The notes beneath the pieces are model-generated. The model did not search any database. It saw only the letters and a program-made list of their open reading frames with translations, and was not told where the DNA came from. From Acidimicrobiales bacterium (lineage in GTDB: Bacteria; Actinomycetota; Acidimicrobiia; Acidimicrobiales; Poriferisodalaceae): a stretch of 64,000 nucleotides of DNA. Below are positions 1 through 9,587 of this stretch, one piece after another (within the stretch, counting starts at the first letter, position 1; each line of letters begins with the position of its first letter). Made by a program: the position numbers and the translations under genes. The stretch is taken from positions 81,318-145,317 of the forward strand of contig JAAZYR010000008.1 in NCBI GenBank assembly GCA_014239555.1. Direction: 5' to 3'.

Positions 1-1769
1 AGGATGAAATGGAGGTCCGAGCGTCTCGCATTAACAAAGGGGTCCGAACAACTTTCAAGACTGTTGACACTTGCGCTGCCGAGTTCGACGCTCTTACTCC
101 CTACCACTACTCGACATATGAAGACGAAGATGAAATACGTCCCGGTAGTCGGCCACGGATGATGATCCTTGGATCGGGCCCAAATCGAATTGGTCAAGGA
201 ATCGAGTTTGATTATTGCTGCGTGCATGCAAGCTTCGCTCTCGCTGAAGCTGGTTACGAGACGGTCATGGTTAACTGCAACCCGGAGACCGTTTCGACGG
301 ACTACGACACCTCTGATCGGCTTTATTTCGAACCGGTGACCCTCGAAGATGTTCTGAACATTGTTGAAGCCGAACAACCGGTCGGCATCATCGTTAGTCT
401 CGGCGGTCAAACTCCGCTGAAGTTGGCATCGGCCCTGCCCTCAGAACTAGTCCGTGGAACTTCACCGGATTCCATTGATCTAGCTGAAGATCGCGAACGC
501 TGGAATTCACTATGTGCGCAATTGGAGATTCCGCAACCGCCGGGCGGAACAGCCGTAACGTTCGACCAAGCGTCCGCGATTTGTGATCGAATCGGATTCC
601 CGGCCTTGGTGCGACCCAGCTATGTCCTAGGTGGTCGCGCGATGACGATTGTCTACGGATTAGAGGAATTACAAACCGCTATGACGGAGCTGGCTGCCTT
701 CGGTGGTCTCGGTCGTGAGGGGGGGCTTTCAGCTGACCGCCCTGTGCTTATCGACCGATTCTTAGAGGATGCAACCGAAGTAGATGTTGATTCGATTCGA
801 GACATGACTGGCGCATTTGTTCTTGGAGGAATACTTGAACATGTGGAAGAAGCTGGGGTCCATTCGGGGGACAGTGCCTGCGCTATCCCGCCTCCGAACC
901 TCTCCGAGGAAACACAAAAAGTAATCATTGAGTACACGAAACGCCTTGCTGACCGGCTCGATGTGGTTGGTCTGTTGAATGTTCAGTTCGCAGTCAAGCA
1001 AGGACAAGTGTTCGTGATCGAAGCGAACCCGCGAGCCTCACGGACTGTGCCTTTTGTCGCCAAAGCAACCGGGGTGCAACTCGCGAAAGTCGCTGCAAGA
1101 GTCATGGCGGGTGAAACCCTCGCAGAATTGCGCGCCTCAGGAGCGTTACCAAACGCCATCCGTGAAGGCCATGTCGCGGTCAAAGAGGCCGTGCTTCCTT
1201 TCCAACGCTTCCCCGATGTAGACACCGTCCTCGGACCAGAAATGCGATCCACCGGAGAGGTCATGGGAATCGACCGCACCTTCGGCTTGGCCTTTGCCAA
1301 AAGCCAGATTGCAGCAGGCGAGGGTCTACCTCTTGCTGGGACAATTTTTTTCTCGCTTGCAGATAGAGATAAAGATCAGGGATTAGAAGCTGCCGAAGGA
1401 TTTTTGGAACTCGGTTTCGAATTAGCTGCGACCTCAGGAACGGCAGAATTTTTGGAAAACCACGGCATCAAGGTGGAGACCGTGGTCGCGAAGCTAAGCG
1501 AGGAGGGACAAGAGATCAGTGCCGGGGTTGACGCGGTTGAACTCATCGGAGCCGGGCAAGTCAAGTTAGTCGTCAACACTCCACGAGGACGGGGACCGCG
1601 CAGCGATGGTCATCGGATCCGCTTTGCATCCACGGCCCACAAGGTGCCGTGCCTCACGACGGTAGCCGCGGCTCGAGCAGCTGCGGTCGGGTTGAGAGAA
1701 TGGATGTCGAATCCGTTAACCGTGCGACCACTTCAGGAGTTTCTAGACCCTGGGGTGTCAGCCATATGA
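1..1769 (+). CDS. carB: Carbamoyl-phosphate synthase large subunit, 3' part (5' end outside window)
   Basis: CarB makes carbamoyl phosphate from bicarbonate, ATP and glutamine-derived ammonia, feeding both pyrimidine and arginine synthesis in the cytosol. The reading frame is open at base 3 and runs off the left edge, so about 588 C-terminal residues are visible of the roughly 1,070-1,100 usual for the family. The segment starts at the end of the first half (KTVDTCAAEF, TPYHYSTYE), then GQGIEFDYC and NCNPETVSTDYDTSDRLYFE begin the second synthetase half. An ATP-grasp domain follows with ANPRASRTVPFVAK near visible residue 340, and a C-terminal MGS-like allosteric domain covers about the last 140 residues. 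The stop overlaps the pyrD start as ATGA, so the genes are translationally coupled. Confidence 0.98.
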   Translation, partial: DEMEVRASRINKGVRTTFKTVDTCAAEFDALTPYHYSTYEDEDEIRPGSRPRMMILGSGPNRIGQGIEFDYCCVHASFALAEAGYETVMVNCNPETVSTDYDTSDRLYFEPVTLEDVLNIVEAEQPVGIIVSLGGQTPLKLASALPSELVRGTSPDSIDLAEDRERWNSLCAQLEIPQPPGGTAVTFDQASAICDRIGFPALVRPSYVLGGRAMTIVYGLEELQTAMTELAAFGGLGREGGLSADRPVLIDRFLEDATEVDVDSIRDMTGAFVLGGILEHVEEAGVHSGDSACAIPPPNLSEETQKVIIEYTKRLADRLDVVGLLNVQFAVKQGQVFVIEANPRASRTVPFVAKATGVQLAKVAARVMAGETLAELRASGALPNAIREGHVAVKEAVLPFQRFPDVDTVLGPEMRSTGEVMGIDRTFGLAFAKSQIAAGEGLPLAGTIFFSLADRDKDQGLEAAEGFLELGFELAATSGTAEFLENHGIKVETVVAKLSEEGQEISAGVDAVELIGAGQVKLVVNTPRGRGPRSDGHRIRFASTAHKVPCLTTVAAARAAAVGLREWMSNPLTVRPLQEFLDPGVSAI

Positions 1770-2689
1770 GGCAGTTGAACTGTTCTGTTCAGATCGGTTC
1801 GGTAGTACTTCCGAACCCTGTCATGACTGCATCTGGGACAGTGGGCCACGGAACTGAACTCGCGGCATATATAGATTTGTCCGAACTCGGTGCGGTAGTG
1901 GTGAAGTCACTTTCGGCGCAACCCTGGTCTGGGAACCCAGCGCCGCGAGTTCACGGCACCGCAGCCGGAATGATTAATGCAGTTGGCCTCCAAAACCCGG
2001 GCGTAGATAGTTGGATAGAGAATGACCTACCTGCATTAATCGACCGTGGAGCACGGGTTGTTGTGAGCATATGGGGGAGGAGCATCGAAGAATATGCGGA
2101 GGCTGCAACTCGGCTAACAGGGCTCGACGGCATTGTCGCGGTTGAAGTGAATGTCAGTTGTCCAAATCTTGAAGAGAGAGGCGAGATGTTCTCTCACGCC
2201 CCAGACACCTGTAGATCCGCGATAGAGGCATCGTTAATTGCCGGATTGCCGCTGTGGGCCAAACTAAGTCCGAATGTCACCGACATTGTTCCAATAGCGC
2301 AAGCCGCTCTCGATGGAGGAGCCGAAGCCCTCACTCTCACCAACACCGTTTTTGGGATGGTTATCGACCCTGAAACACGCCGTCCAGTTCTTGGCAATGG
2401 TGGAGGTGGACTGTCAGGACCCGCGATGCGTCCGGTTGCTCTGAGATCTGTCTTTGACGTCTACGCGGCTCTCGGACCAGTTCCCATCGTAGGAGTTGGA
2501 GGCGTGACAGCCGCCGAACACGTCGTGGAGTTCATGGCTGCAGGCGCGTCAGCCGTTCAGGTAGGAACCGCCCATTTCGCAGACCCGAAAGCGTCAAAAA
2601 AAATTCTTCGCAGCTTTGAGCGTTGGTGTCAAAGACGAGACGTAACTTCCGTCCAATCTCTGACTGGAGCAGCCCATGAATCCACCTGA
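1766..2689 (+). CDS. pyrD: Dihydroorotate dehydrogenase, class 1 (probably 1B)
   Basis: An FMN enzyme of pyrimidine synthesis that oxidises dihydroorotate to orotate. The 307-residue length and a Cys (C132) in NVSCPN place it in class 1, which uses a catalytic Cys, rather than class 2, which has Ser. KSLSAQPWSGNP near residue 50, GVGGV and GASAVQVGTA near residues 240-275 are FMN and phosphate-binding segments. I chose ATG 1766 because it overlaps the carB stop as ATGA and the protein then begins like the family (RQLNCSVQIGSVVLPNPV); an upstream in-frame start would add 39 residues lying inside carB. Class 1B enzymes normally need PyrK; none is visible here, but the operon extends to the left. 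Confidence 0.95.
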   Translation: MRQLNCSVQIGSVVLPNPVMTASGTVGHGTELAAYIDLSELGAVVVKSLSAQPWSGNPAPRVHGTAAGMINAVGLQNPGVDSWIENDLPALIDRGARVVVSIWGRSIEEYAEAATRLTGLDGIVAVEVNVSCPNLEERGEMFSHAPDTCRSAIEASLIAGLPLWAKLSPNVTDIVPIAQAALDGGAEALTLTNTVFGMVIDPETRRPVLGNGGGGLSGPAMRPVALRSVFDVYAALGPVPIVGVGGVTAAEHVVEFMAAGASAVQVGTAHFADPKASKKILRSFERWCQRRDVTSVQSLTGAAHEST

Positions 2690-3383
2690 GGTGACCGAGG
2701 GCGTACGTTCGCGCCTCGCCCTTGCCCTGGACATCGACGACCTAGTAGAAGCCGGGAGGCTTAGTAGACGAATGCTTCCTTGGTTTTCGGTGGCAAAAGT
2801 TGGGTTGGAGCTGTTCTCAGCTTCGGGCCCGGAAGCTGTAGGTACCTTTGTGGACCAAGGCTATGACGTCTTCCTTGACCTCAAGTTGCACGACATTCCA
2901 ACAACTGTGGGGAAAGCTGCGCGGGTTCTAGGGAGCCTCGGTGTCTCCTACGTAACTGCTCACGCGTCGGGCGGAACACAGATGCTCTCCGCAGCTGTAG
3001 ATGGCCTGAATGAAGGCGCGTCCGCCGCGGGATTAACCCCGCCGATGGTTCTGGCGGTAACAATATTGACCTCCGACACAGACGCGCCTAGCGGCCTTTT
3101 CGAGGAAAGGATTGGCTACGCGGTTAACGCTGACTGTGGAGGCGTTGTGTGTGCAGCGACCGAATTATCGCAACTATCGAGGCTCGCTCCCGAATTACTA
3201 TCTGTCGTTCCAGGCATTAGACCCGAAGGAATTTCGTCGCATGATCAAGGGCGACCTGCCACACCATCCCAAGCCATTAGACAAGGAGCAGGACTCCTTG
3301 TCATCGGGAGAGCCGTGACAGGGTCAATTGATCCTGAAGACGCAGCCGCGGGCATTGCCGATGAAGTGGCTCGAACCATTTAA
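2676..3383 (+). CDS. pyrF: Orotidine 5'-phosphate decarboxylase
   Basis: The last step of UMP synthesis, converting OMP to UMP plus CO2. It is 235 residues. The active-site segment LDLKLHDIPTTVG near residues 67-79 carries the conserved Lys-x-x-Asp pattern, and VPGIRPEG and GAGLLVIGRAVTGS near the C-terminus bind phosphate. The start overlaps the end of pyrD by 14 bp, which completes a carB-pyrD-pyrF run likely transcribed as one unit. No unusual residues seen. Confidence 0.96.
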   Translation: MNPPEVTEGVRSRLALALDIDDLVEAGRLSRRMLPWFSVAKVGLELFSASGPEAVGTFVDQGYDVFLDLKLHDIPTTVGKAARVLGSLGVSYVTAHASGGTQMLSAAVDGLNEGASAAGLTPPMVLAVTILTSDTDAPSGLFEERIGYAVNADCGGVVCAATELSQLSRLAPELLSVVPGIRPEGISSHDQGRPATPSQAIRQGAGLLVIGRAVTGSIDPEDAAAGIADEVARTI

Positions 3384-3421
3384 GGAAAGGTTTGGGCGCC
3401 TCGCCGTTAGACTCGCCCTCT

Positions 3422-3739
3422 ATGCCCAACCCGCCGAGCCTTTCACCGCAACAACGTGAAGCAGCCCTCGCGAAAGCGGCAGCGGCTCGTCGTATAAGAG
3501 CAGAGACAAAAGACCGACTGAAGTTGGGATTGGTGTCGTTCGACGAGTTACTTGAGTTAGCTGACGGAGATGAGCTTGTGGGCAAGATGAAGGCGCTGGC
3601 AGCGCTGGAGTCCATGCCGCGACTCGGAAAAGTGAAAGCTCGTCGGCTTATGAACGAAGTAGGTATCGCCGATAGTCGCAGACTACGAGGCCTAGGTGAG
3701 AATCAAAGGAGTCAACTCCGCGCTTTCTTTGCGGGTTGA
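3422..3739 (+). CDS. mihF: Actinobacterial integration host factor (mIHF)
   Basis: A small nucleoid-associated DNA-binding protein with a helix-two-turn-helix fold, unrelated to proteobacterial IHF. At about 105 residues it matches the family along its length: SPQQREAALAKAAAARR at the N-terminus, a basic helix (ETKDRLKLG), the helical core VGKMKALAALESMPRLGKVK and the C-terminal RRLRGLGENQRSQL. I chose ATG 3422 because mycobacterial mIHF aligns from here; a TTG at 3392 with AAGGAAAGG just before it would add ten residues, but the Shine-Dalgarno spacing is too short. Its place between pyrF and gmk is the usual actinobacterial order. Confidence 0.93.
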   Translation: MPNPPSLSPQQREAALAKAAAARRIRAETKDRLKLGLVSFDELLELADGDELVGKMKALAALESMPRLGKVKARRLMNEVGIADSRRLRGLGENQRSQLRAFFAG

Positions 3740-3772
3740 CTACCGTCAGCGAGTTGTGAGGGTGCGGCCGCA

Positions 3773-4342
3773 GTGACCCAAAACAGTGACCCAATCGTAT
3801 TTGTCGTATGTGGCGCCGGCGGAGTCGGCAAAGGGACAATTGTCGCTGAGTTGGTGTCTCGCGACGACAGTCTGCACTTGAGTCGATCGTGGACAACTCG
3901 GGCCCAAAGATCCGGCGAAGCTGATGGCGCATACGTGTATGTGAGCGAAGAGCAGTTCGAGGCCCGCATAGCGGAAAACGGATTTTACGAGTGGGCCGAT
4001 TTCTTTGAACATCGATACGGAACACCGACACTTTCGGTTCCCACAGGTAGCGACTTACTCCTCGAGATCGATATTCAGGGAGCCGTCGCTGTGCGAGAAC
4101 GCGAACCAGACGCGGTCGTGGTACTCATTTTGCCGCCGAATCGTTCAGAACAAGAGAGCAGAATGAGAATGCGAGGGGACGATGAGAAAGACGTAGCTCA
4201 GCGTTTGGCTACTTCTGATGCTGAGGAAGCTGCCGGACGACAACTCGCGGATTTGGTGGTACTTAACGACGATTTTGTAACAGCCGTCGATTCTGTCGAA
4301 TCGTTCATCGCTGAAGCTCGACAACACCGTTCTCACAGCTAA
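3773..4342 (+). CDS. gmk: Guanylate kinase
   Basis: Phosphorylates GMP to GDP using ATP. The 189-residue protein has the P-loop GAGGVGKGT near residues 14-22, the GMP-binding region SRSWTTRAQRSGE and EWADFFEHRYGTP, and the lid segment MRMRGDDEKDVAQRL. The start is GTG. It lies between mihF and rpoZ, the standard actinobacterial arrangement; the 95-bp gap to rpoZ holds no further gene. Family membership is clear. Confidence 0.97.
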   Translation: MTQNSDPIVFVVCGAGGVGKGTIVAELVSRDDSLHLSRSWTTRAQRSGEADGAYVYVSEEQFEARIAENGFYEWADFFEHRYGTPTLSVPTGSDLLLEIDIQGAVAVREREPDAVVVLILPPNRSEQESRMRMRGDDEKDVAQRLATSDAEEAAGRQLADLVVLNDDFVTAVDSVESFIAEARQHRSHS

Positions 4343-4438
4343 AAGGTCGCGATAGCGCCATCGCTGTTCGAGTGCCGGAGGCCGCTGGTAGCATTGGAGG
4401 TCCGTTCGGATTGCTTGGAACTTGCAGAGGTAGAGCAG

Positions 4439-4774
4439 ATGTCTGATGAACAAGACACAATGATTAGCCCCGGCCTAGAGGCTCTGCTGGAGAAAGTGGA
4501 TTCGAAGTTCACTCTCGTGAGCTTGGCAGCAAAAAGATCTCGTCAACTCATCTCCTACGACCTCGGACTAGGCGAAGGCGGAGGCAGCGAAGTACCTCCG
4601 CAGGTAACGAGCACTGCACGTAAACCATTGTCGATGGCGTTCGAAGAAATTCATGCCGACAAGATTGGGTACGAACGCTTCGATCCCGAAGAACGGGCAC
4701 GCGTCGAAGCTGAAGCATTAGCTCAGGCTGAGGCTGACGCAGCCGCGCTTGCAGCCGTGCGCGACGAAGAGTAG
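4439..4774 (+). CDS. rpoZ: RNA polymerase omega subunit
   Basis: Omega helps RNA polymerase assemble around beta-prime. The conserved core ISPGLEALLEKVDSKFTLVSLAAKRSRQLI covers residues about 8-37, followed by a glycine-rich stretch, TSTARKPLSMAFEEI and an acidic, alanine-rich tail typical of actinobacterial omega. ATG 4439 sits after a CAGAGG Shine-Dalgarno-like sequence; an in-frame GTG/TTG-type extension upstream has no family similarity, and ATG 4460 is a weaker alternative. The next gene, coaBC, begins 15 bp after the stop. Confidence 0.93.
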   Translation: MSDEQDTMISPGLEALLEKVDSKFTLVSLAAKRSRQLISYDLGLGEGGGSEVPPQVTSTARKPLSMAFEEIHADKIGYERFDPEERARVEAEALAQAEADAAALAAVRDEE

Positions 4775-4789
4775 GTCAAGGTTAAACCG

Positions 4790-5974
4790 ATGCTGGCCAA
4801 TCGCCGCATCGTCCTGGGGGTAACCGGGGGAATTGCCGCCTACAAGGCGGTTCTTCTGTGTCGCATGCTTATGGATGCCGGGGCATACGTGATCCCGGTC
4901 ATGACGGAGAGCGCCCAACGATTTGTGGGCCGGGCTACCTTCGACGCGTTGGCATCGGAACCGACCCGGACCTCGATCTTTGACGACCCGGACCCCATTC
5001 CACACACGACACTTGGACAGACCGCTGATCTCATAGTTGTCGCCCCCGCCACCGCACGTTGTATCGGGAGCTACGCGAACGGAATATCCGACGATCTGCT
5101 TACCGCCACTCTTATCGCCACCAAAGCGCCAGTTGTGGTTTGTCCCGCTATGCATACCGAGATGTGGGAACACCCTGCTGTGCAAGACAACTTGACAACG
5201 CTAGAAGCGCGAGGTGTGCACCTAGTAGCTCCAGACGAAGGACGTCTCGCGGGGGGTGACTCAGGAACTGGTCGCCTTGCGGCACCCGAAGTAATTTATG
5301 AGGCCATCGAAGCTGTCCTGTCTGGTGGAGACTTCCAGGGGCGAACTGTCGTAGTCACGGCCGGAGGTACGCGAGAAGCGATCGACCCTGTTCGCTACGT
5401 CGGTAACCGTTCGACAGGAAAACAGGGCTACGCAATAGCAGAGGCAGCTAGTGCTCGCGGAGCGCACGTCACCTTAATATCAACAGTTTCAGCGGCATCT
5501 CCCAGCGGGGTTGAAGTTGTTCGTGTGGAGTCTGCTGCCCAAATGCACGCTGCTGTTCTTGAGCGGTCCGATGCCGACGTCATCGTCATGACAGCTGCCG
5601 TCGCAGACTTTCGGCCGGTAGGAGTAGCGGAGTCGAAGATAAAGAAGGACACCGGACCGCCAAAGTTGGAGTTGGAATCGACTCCTGACATTCTCGCGGA
5701 GTTAGGCGCTGAGAAAAAGGCAGGCCAGGTGATTGTTGGGTTCGCCGCCGAGACTGAAGATTTGGTATCTCACGCCCAGAGCAAGCTTGAGCGTAAAAAT
5801 GTTGACGTCATAGTTGCCAACGATGTTTCGGCACCTCAAGTCGGTTTCGCCCATGACACAAACGAAGTGACGATATTTGTTTCCGACGGATGTCAGCGTC
5901 ATGTGTCGCTTAGATCTAAACGGCAAATTGCGGAAGAAGTGCTGAACACCGTGGCTCAAATACTTGTTGGGTGA
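4790..5974 (+). CDS. coaBC: Bifunctional phosphopantothenoylcysteine decarboxylase / phosphopantothenate-cysteine ligase
   Basis: Carries out two steps of coenzyme A synthesis. The N-terminal flavoprotein (CoaC) half has GVTGGIAAYKA near residue 10, VVAPATA, and PAMHTEMW near residue 120, corresponding to the PxMNxxMW motif. In the substrate flap, where E. coli Dfp has ACGD, this protein has AGGD, so the flap Cys is Gly; I recall actinobacterial CoaC also lacking that Cys, but could not check. The CoaB half begins near residue 185 and shows GGTREAIDPVRYVGNRSTGK, MTAAVADFRP and the KIKKD loop. Length 394 is normal for the fused form. Confidence 0.96.
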   Translation: MLANRRIVLGVTGGIAAYKAVLLCRMLMDAGAYVIPVMTESAQRFVGRATFDALASEPTRTSIFDDPDPIPHTTLGQTADLIVVAPATARCIGSYANGISDDLLTATLIATKAPVVVCPAMHTEMWEHPAVQDNLTTLEARGVHLVAPDEGRLAGGDSGTGRLAAPEVIYEAIEAVLSGGDFQGRTVVVTAGGTREAIDPVRYVGNRSTGKQGYAIAEAASARGAHVTLISTVSAASPSGVEVVRVESAAQMHAAVLERSDADVIVMTAAVADFRPVGVAESKIKKDTGPPKLELESTPDILAELGAEKKAGQVIVGFAAETEDLVSHAQSKLERKNVDVIVANDVSAPQVGFAHDTNEVTIFVSDGCQRHVSLRSKRQIAEEVLNTVAQILVG

Positions 5975-6045
5975 AGTGAGATACCTATTGGGGGTCTTTG
6001 TCGCCTAGCCTTAGGCCGTTCTGTCGAGTAATCAGGAGAGACGGC

Positions 6046-7248
6046 GTGAGTCGATGGACTTTCACCTCGGAGTCGGTGACCGAAGGTCACCCTGACAAGA
6101 TGGCTGATCAGATTTCTGATGCCATCCTCGATGCGATGCTCGAGCAAGATTCGGAGAGCCGAGTCGCATGCGAGACCATGGTTACCACTGGGTTGGTGGT
6201 TGTCGCAGGAGAAATCACCACCAGCGGTTTCGTTGACATTCCTTCAGTTGTTCGGGAAACCATTAACAGCATCGGCTACGACCGAGACTCATTGGACTTC
6301 AACGGAAGTACATGCGGAGTTATGGTGACGCTCGACGATCAATCCCCAGATATTGCTCAAGGAGTAAACAACTCCGAAGAAGTGCGTAGTGGACGGGCAG
6401 GTGAGGAAGACGAACTTGATCGTCAAGGAGCCGGAGACCAAGGAATGATGTTCGGTTACGCATGCCGCGAGACCGAGGCATTGATGCCCCTCCCCATTCA
6501 TGTTGCACATCGAATGGCAGAACAGCTAACTGAAGCTCGCAAATCAGGGCAAGTTCCCTATCTGCGTCCTGATGGCAAAACACAAGTCTCGTTTGATTAT
6601 GAGGACGGCCGACCGGTCAGATTAAAAACCGTTCTAGTTTCGACGCAGCACAACCCTGGTATTGATCGCGACGGCATGATTCGTCCGGACTTAATTGAAC
6701 ACGTCATTCGACCGGCCGTACCAGCCGAGTTCGCTGATGATGACTTTGAAGTATTTGTTAACCCGACAGGAAATTTTGTAGTCGGAGGACCAGTTGGCGA
6801 TTGTGGCCTCACTGGTCGAAAAATTATCGTGGATACTTACGGAGGCTATGCCCGACATGGAGGTGGCGCCTTCTCAGGAAAGGACCCATCCAAAGTGGAC
6901 CGGTCCGCCGCTTACGCGACCCGCTGGGTCGCGAAAAATTTAGTTGCGGCAGGCGTCGCTGATCGATGTGAGGTCCAGGTTGCCTATGCGATTGGCGTCG
7001 CCCGACCGATCTCCGTTCTAGTGGAAACATTCGGCACTGAGAAGGTGGATCAGGATCGGATAAGCGGGGCAATAAACGAAGTATTCGACCTCAGACCAGC
7101 TGCCATTGTGAGAGACCTTGACCTTCGACGACCCATCTTTCAACCCACAGCCGCATATGGCCACTTTGGCCGTGATGCATCGGATGACTTCTTTACATGG
7201 GAACGAACTGACCGAGTAGAAGATTTACGTTCGGCTCTCGGCATATAG
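6046..7248 (+). CDS. metK: S-adenosylmethionine synthetase
   Basis: Makes SAM from methionine and ATP. Signature segments are [17 protein letters not shown] near residue 14, [12 protein letters not shown] near residue 125 and the P-loop-like [19 protein letters not shown] near residue 275. The 400-residue length is typical. I chose GTG 6046 because AGGAGAG lies at 6034-6040 with five bases of spacing and the protein then begins [17 protein letters not shown] as in the family; an upstream in-frame start would add 16 residues without similarity. The 71-bp leader is too short for, and shows no sign of, a SAM riboswitch. Confidence 0.97.
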   Translation: MSRWTFTSESVTEGHPDKMADQISDAILDAMLEQDSESRVACETMVTTGLVVVAGEITTSGFVDIPSVVRETINSIGYDRDSLDFNGSTCGVMVTLDDQSPDIAQGVNNSEEVRSGRAGEEDELDRQGAGDQGMMFGYACRETEALMPLPIHVAHRMAEQLTEARKSGQVPYLRPDGKTQVSFDYEDGRPVRLKTVLVSTQHNPGIDRDGMIRPDLIEHVIRPAVPAEFADDDFEVFVNPTGNFVVGGPVGDCGLTGRKIIVDTYGGYARHGGGAFSGKDPSKVDRSAAYATRWVAKNLVAAGVADRCEVQVAYAIGVARPISVLVETFGTEKVDQDRISGAINEVFDLRPAAIVRDLDLRRPIFQPTAAYGHFGRDASDDFFTWERTDRVEDLRSALGI

Positions 7249-7296
7249 AGCTGCTTCCAGGTAGCTGGTGTCCCACCCTTCGAGCAGAGTTTCGTT

Positions 7297-9030
7297 GTGT
7301 CCCTGGTAGTTCGTGTTCTTCCTGATGAGCCCGCTGTAGACAGGGATTTTGACTACCTCTTACCCGACAGCCTTCTAGGCGTACCTAATTGCCCCCCGAT
7401 CAAGGTCGGAACAGTTGTCCGCGTGGATTTACGCGGTCGCAGGATACGTGGCTGGATAACTGCCGTCGATGTAAACCCACCGAAGGGGGTCGACCTAAGC
7501 ACAGTCAAGAAGGTAAGTAGCTGTGGTCCACCTGCCACGGTCGTTGATTTGGCTAGTTGGGCTAGCGATCAATGGATGGGTAGCCGTGTGCATTTCCTTC
7601 GCACCGCCACTCACGATCGGGTGGTGCCATCAATTCCAGACTCAACGATTAGCCCACCAACGGTGGTACCAAATGAGAATCTCTCCCAAGAAGCTTTTCG
7701 CCGTCGAGGTGCTGTGGTCCGAACCCCCCCTAACAGTGATGATTTCTCTTTAGCGGTTGCCGCTGCCTCCCACGGACGTGCTTTGATCCTCACACCAACT
7801 CTCGCCCGAGCACAGAGGCTTGCAGTTGCGATGAGAAGGGCCGGGATTGACGTAGCAGTTGTTCCCCGAGATTGGGAGGCGTCGGCTGCGGGAACCATCA
7901 CCATTGGAACAAGATCCGCCGCATGGGCTCCAATAGAGGACCTTGAGGCGGTCCTAGTTCTTGACGAACACGATGAGTCATATCAACAAGAATCTGCACC
8001 CACCTGGCACGCTCGAGACGTGGCTCTCGAACGTGCCAAACGCGATGGAGCCAGATGGGTTATAGCGTCGCCGACCCCATCGCTTGAAGCGCTTACTTGT
8101 GGGGCTCCGTTACTGACGCCTGACCGCGCCATCGAAAGATCTGGATGGTCCATTCTGGAGGTTGTTGATCTTCGTAACGAGCCACCGATGGCGGGATCAT
8201 GGTGCTCGGAAACGCTCTCTCGAGCACTAAGAGATAATCGGAAGGTCGTGTGCGTTCTCAACCGAAAAGGTCGCGCCCGGTTTGCATATTGTGATCAATG
8301 CGGCGAACTAGCGCGATCGGAAATCACCGGCAAGCCGTTGGGTTTGGACGGAAAACGTCTTGTCCATCCCGTTGATGGCGATGACAGACCTGCGGTATGC
8401 CAATCTTGTACTTCAACAAAGTTTCGTCGAGTGAAACTTGGGGTCACCGGGGTCGCAGAAGAATTGGCGCGCATTGCGCGCCGACCGGTCGAAGAAGTCA
8501 CTTCGGACACCGACTTAGTAGCTTCAGAAGCCGATTTATATGTGGGCACCGAAGCTGTGCTTCACAGAGTTGATAAAGCAGATGTTGTGGTCTTCCTTGA
8601 TTTTGATCAAGAACTACTTGCTCCCCGATACCGAGCTGCAGAACAAGCGATGTCGTTGCTCGTTCAGGCGTCTCGGATGGTCGGCCGGCGTGAAGATGGT
8701 GGGAGAGTCCTCATTCAAACTCGAATACCTCAACACCCGGTATTAGAAGCTGCTCGAACTGCAGATCCTGGCTCATTGGCACGTACAGAGCTTGGTATGC
8801 GTCGTGAGCTACAGCAGCCACCTGAAACGAATTGGGCAATAGTGTCAGGCGCAGCGGCACCCGAATTTATTCGACGTATGGGAACCCCGAATGAACTCGA
8901 AATCTTAGGTCCGAGCAACGACCAGTGGCGTATTCGAAGCAATGACCGAGAACAGATGGTTGCAATCTTGAAGGCGGTGGATCGTCCACCCGGCAGATTA
9001 CGCATCGAGATTAATCCGCTGAGAGCCTGA
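7297..9030 (+). CDS. priA: PriA-like primosomal protein without helicase motifs
   Basis: Related to the replication-restart factor PriA. The N-terminal DNA-binding part (RVLPDEPAVDRDFDYLLPD, GTVVRVDLRGRRIRGWI) is well kept. At 577 residues it is shorter than E. coli PriA. Where PriA has a GxTGSGKTE P-loop, this protein has DDFSLAVAAASHGRALILTP with no Lys/Thr, and LDEHDESYQQE stands where DEEH is expected. CDQCGE and CQSCTS are remnants of the zinc-binding region. This pattern is known for actinobacterial PriA, which is thought not to be an active helicase. The neighbours metK and def fit the actinobacterial order. Confidence 0.9.
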   Translation: MSLVVRVLPDEPAVDRDFDYLLPDSLLGVPNCPPIKVGTVVRVDLRGRRIRGWITAVDVNPPKGVDLSTVKKVSSCGPPATVVDLASWASDQWMGSRVHFLRTATHDRVVPSIPDSTISPPTVVPNENLSQEAFRRRGAVVRTPPNSDDFSLAVAAASHGRALILTPTLARAQRLAVAMRRAGIDVAVVPRDWEASAAGTITIGTRSAAWAPIEDLEAVLVLDEHDESYQQESAPTWHARDVALERAKRDGARWVIASPTPSLEALTCGAPLLTPDRAIERSGWSILEVVDLRNEPPMAGSWCSETLSRALRDNRKVVCVLNRKGRARFAYCDQCGELARSEITGKPLGLDGKRLVHPVDGDDRPAVCQSCTSTKFRRVKLGVTGVAEELARIARRPVEEVTSDTDLVASEADLYVGTEAVLHRVDKADVVVFLDFDQELLAPRYRAAEQAMSLLVQASRMVGRREDGGRVLIQTRIPQHPVLEAARTADPGSLARTELGMRRELQQPPETNWAIVSGAAAPEFIRRMGTPNELEILGPSNDQWRIRSNDREQMVAILKAVDRPPGRLRIEINPLRA

Positions 9031-9059
9031 TCGGCAGACCCCGATACCCTGTGATCATC

Positions 9060-9587
9060 ATGAGCTACCAGATCCGAGTTTTGGGTGACCCGGTCCTTCG
9101 TCAAGAAGCCGTCTCAATCGAAAATATTGACGGGCGCATTGTCCAAATGGCCACAGACATGGTGCCAGCCATGTACCAGGCAGAAGGTATCGGGCTGGCT
9201 GCTCCCCAGGTGGGAATCCAAAAACGGCTTTTCGTATACGACATCGGTGAGGGACCGCAGACCCTCATCAATCCTGAGATTATCGACTCTGACGGCGAAT
9301 GGGCATTCGAAGAAGGCTGCTTGTCCGTACCCGGAATGTCTTTTGAAATTGTTCGACCGAAGCAAGTTCATTTAGTCGGCCGAGACCTAGAAGGCAACGA
9401 AATTTCGATAGAAGCCGACGAATTGTTGGCGCGTTTGTTTCAACATGAACTCGACCATCTTGAAGGGGTCTTGCTCGTAGACCATTTAGATCGCGATCAG
9501 CGCAAAGCCGCTCTCAGTCGTTGGCGTGAGATTCAGTCTCTCAGAGACGATGGTGAGGCAGGTGCTGGCGGGCTTTCGTTACCGTGA
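9060..9587 (+). CDS. def: Peptide deformylase
   Basis: Removes the N-formyl group from new proteins. All three metal-site motifs are present: GIGLAAPQVG near residue 43, EEGCLSVPG near residue 87 (Cys ligand) and QHELDHLEG near residue 132 (two His ligands and the catalytic Glu). ATG 9060 gives the typical beginning SYQIRVLGDPVLR; a GTG three codons upstream is possible. It is coupled to fmt, whose GTG overlaps the stop as GTGA, pairing deformylation with formylation of Met-tRNA. Confidence 0.97.
   Translation: MSYQIRVLGDPVLRQEAVSIENIDGRIVQMATDMVPAMYQAEGIGLAAPQVGIQKRLFVYDIGEGPQTLINPEIIDSDGEWAFEEGCLSVPGMSFEIVRPKQVHLVGRDLEGNEISIEADELLARLFQHELDHLEGVLLVDHLDRDQRKAALSRWREIQSLRDDGEAGAGGLSLP

Noticed and set aside
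1649..1765. Longer pyrD start at 1649
   Set aside because: The extra 39 residues lie within carB in another frame and have no similarity to dihydroorotate dehydrogenases.
5975..6045. SAM riboswitch upstream of metK
   Set aside because: Only 71 bp are available and no characteristic stems or conserved core are seen.
7297..9030. priA as a decayed pseudogene because P-loop and DEAH are missing
   Set aside because: The frame is intact and actinobacterial PriA proteins are known to lack helicase motifs.
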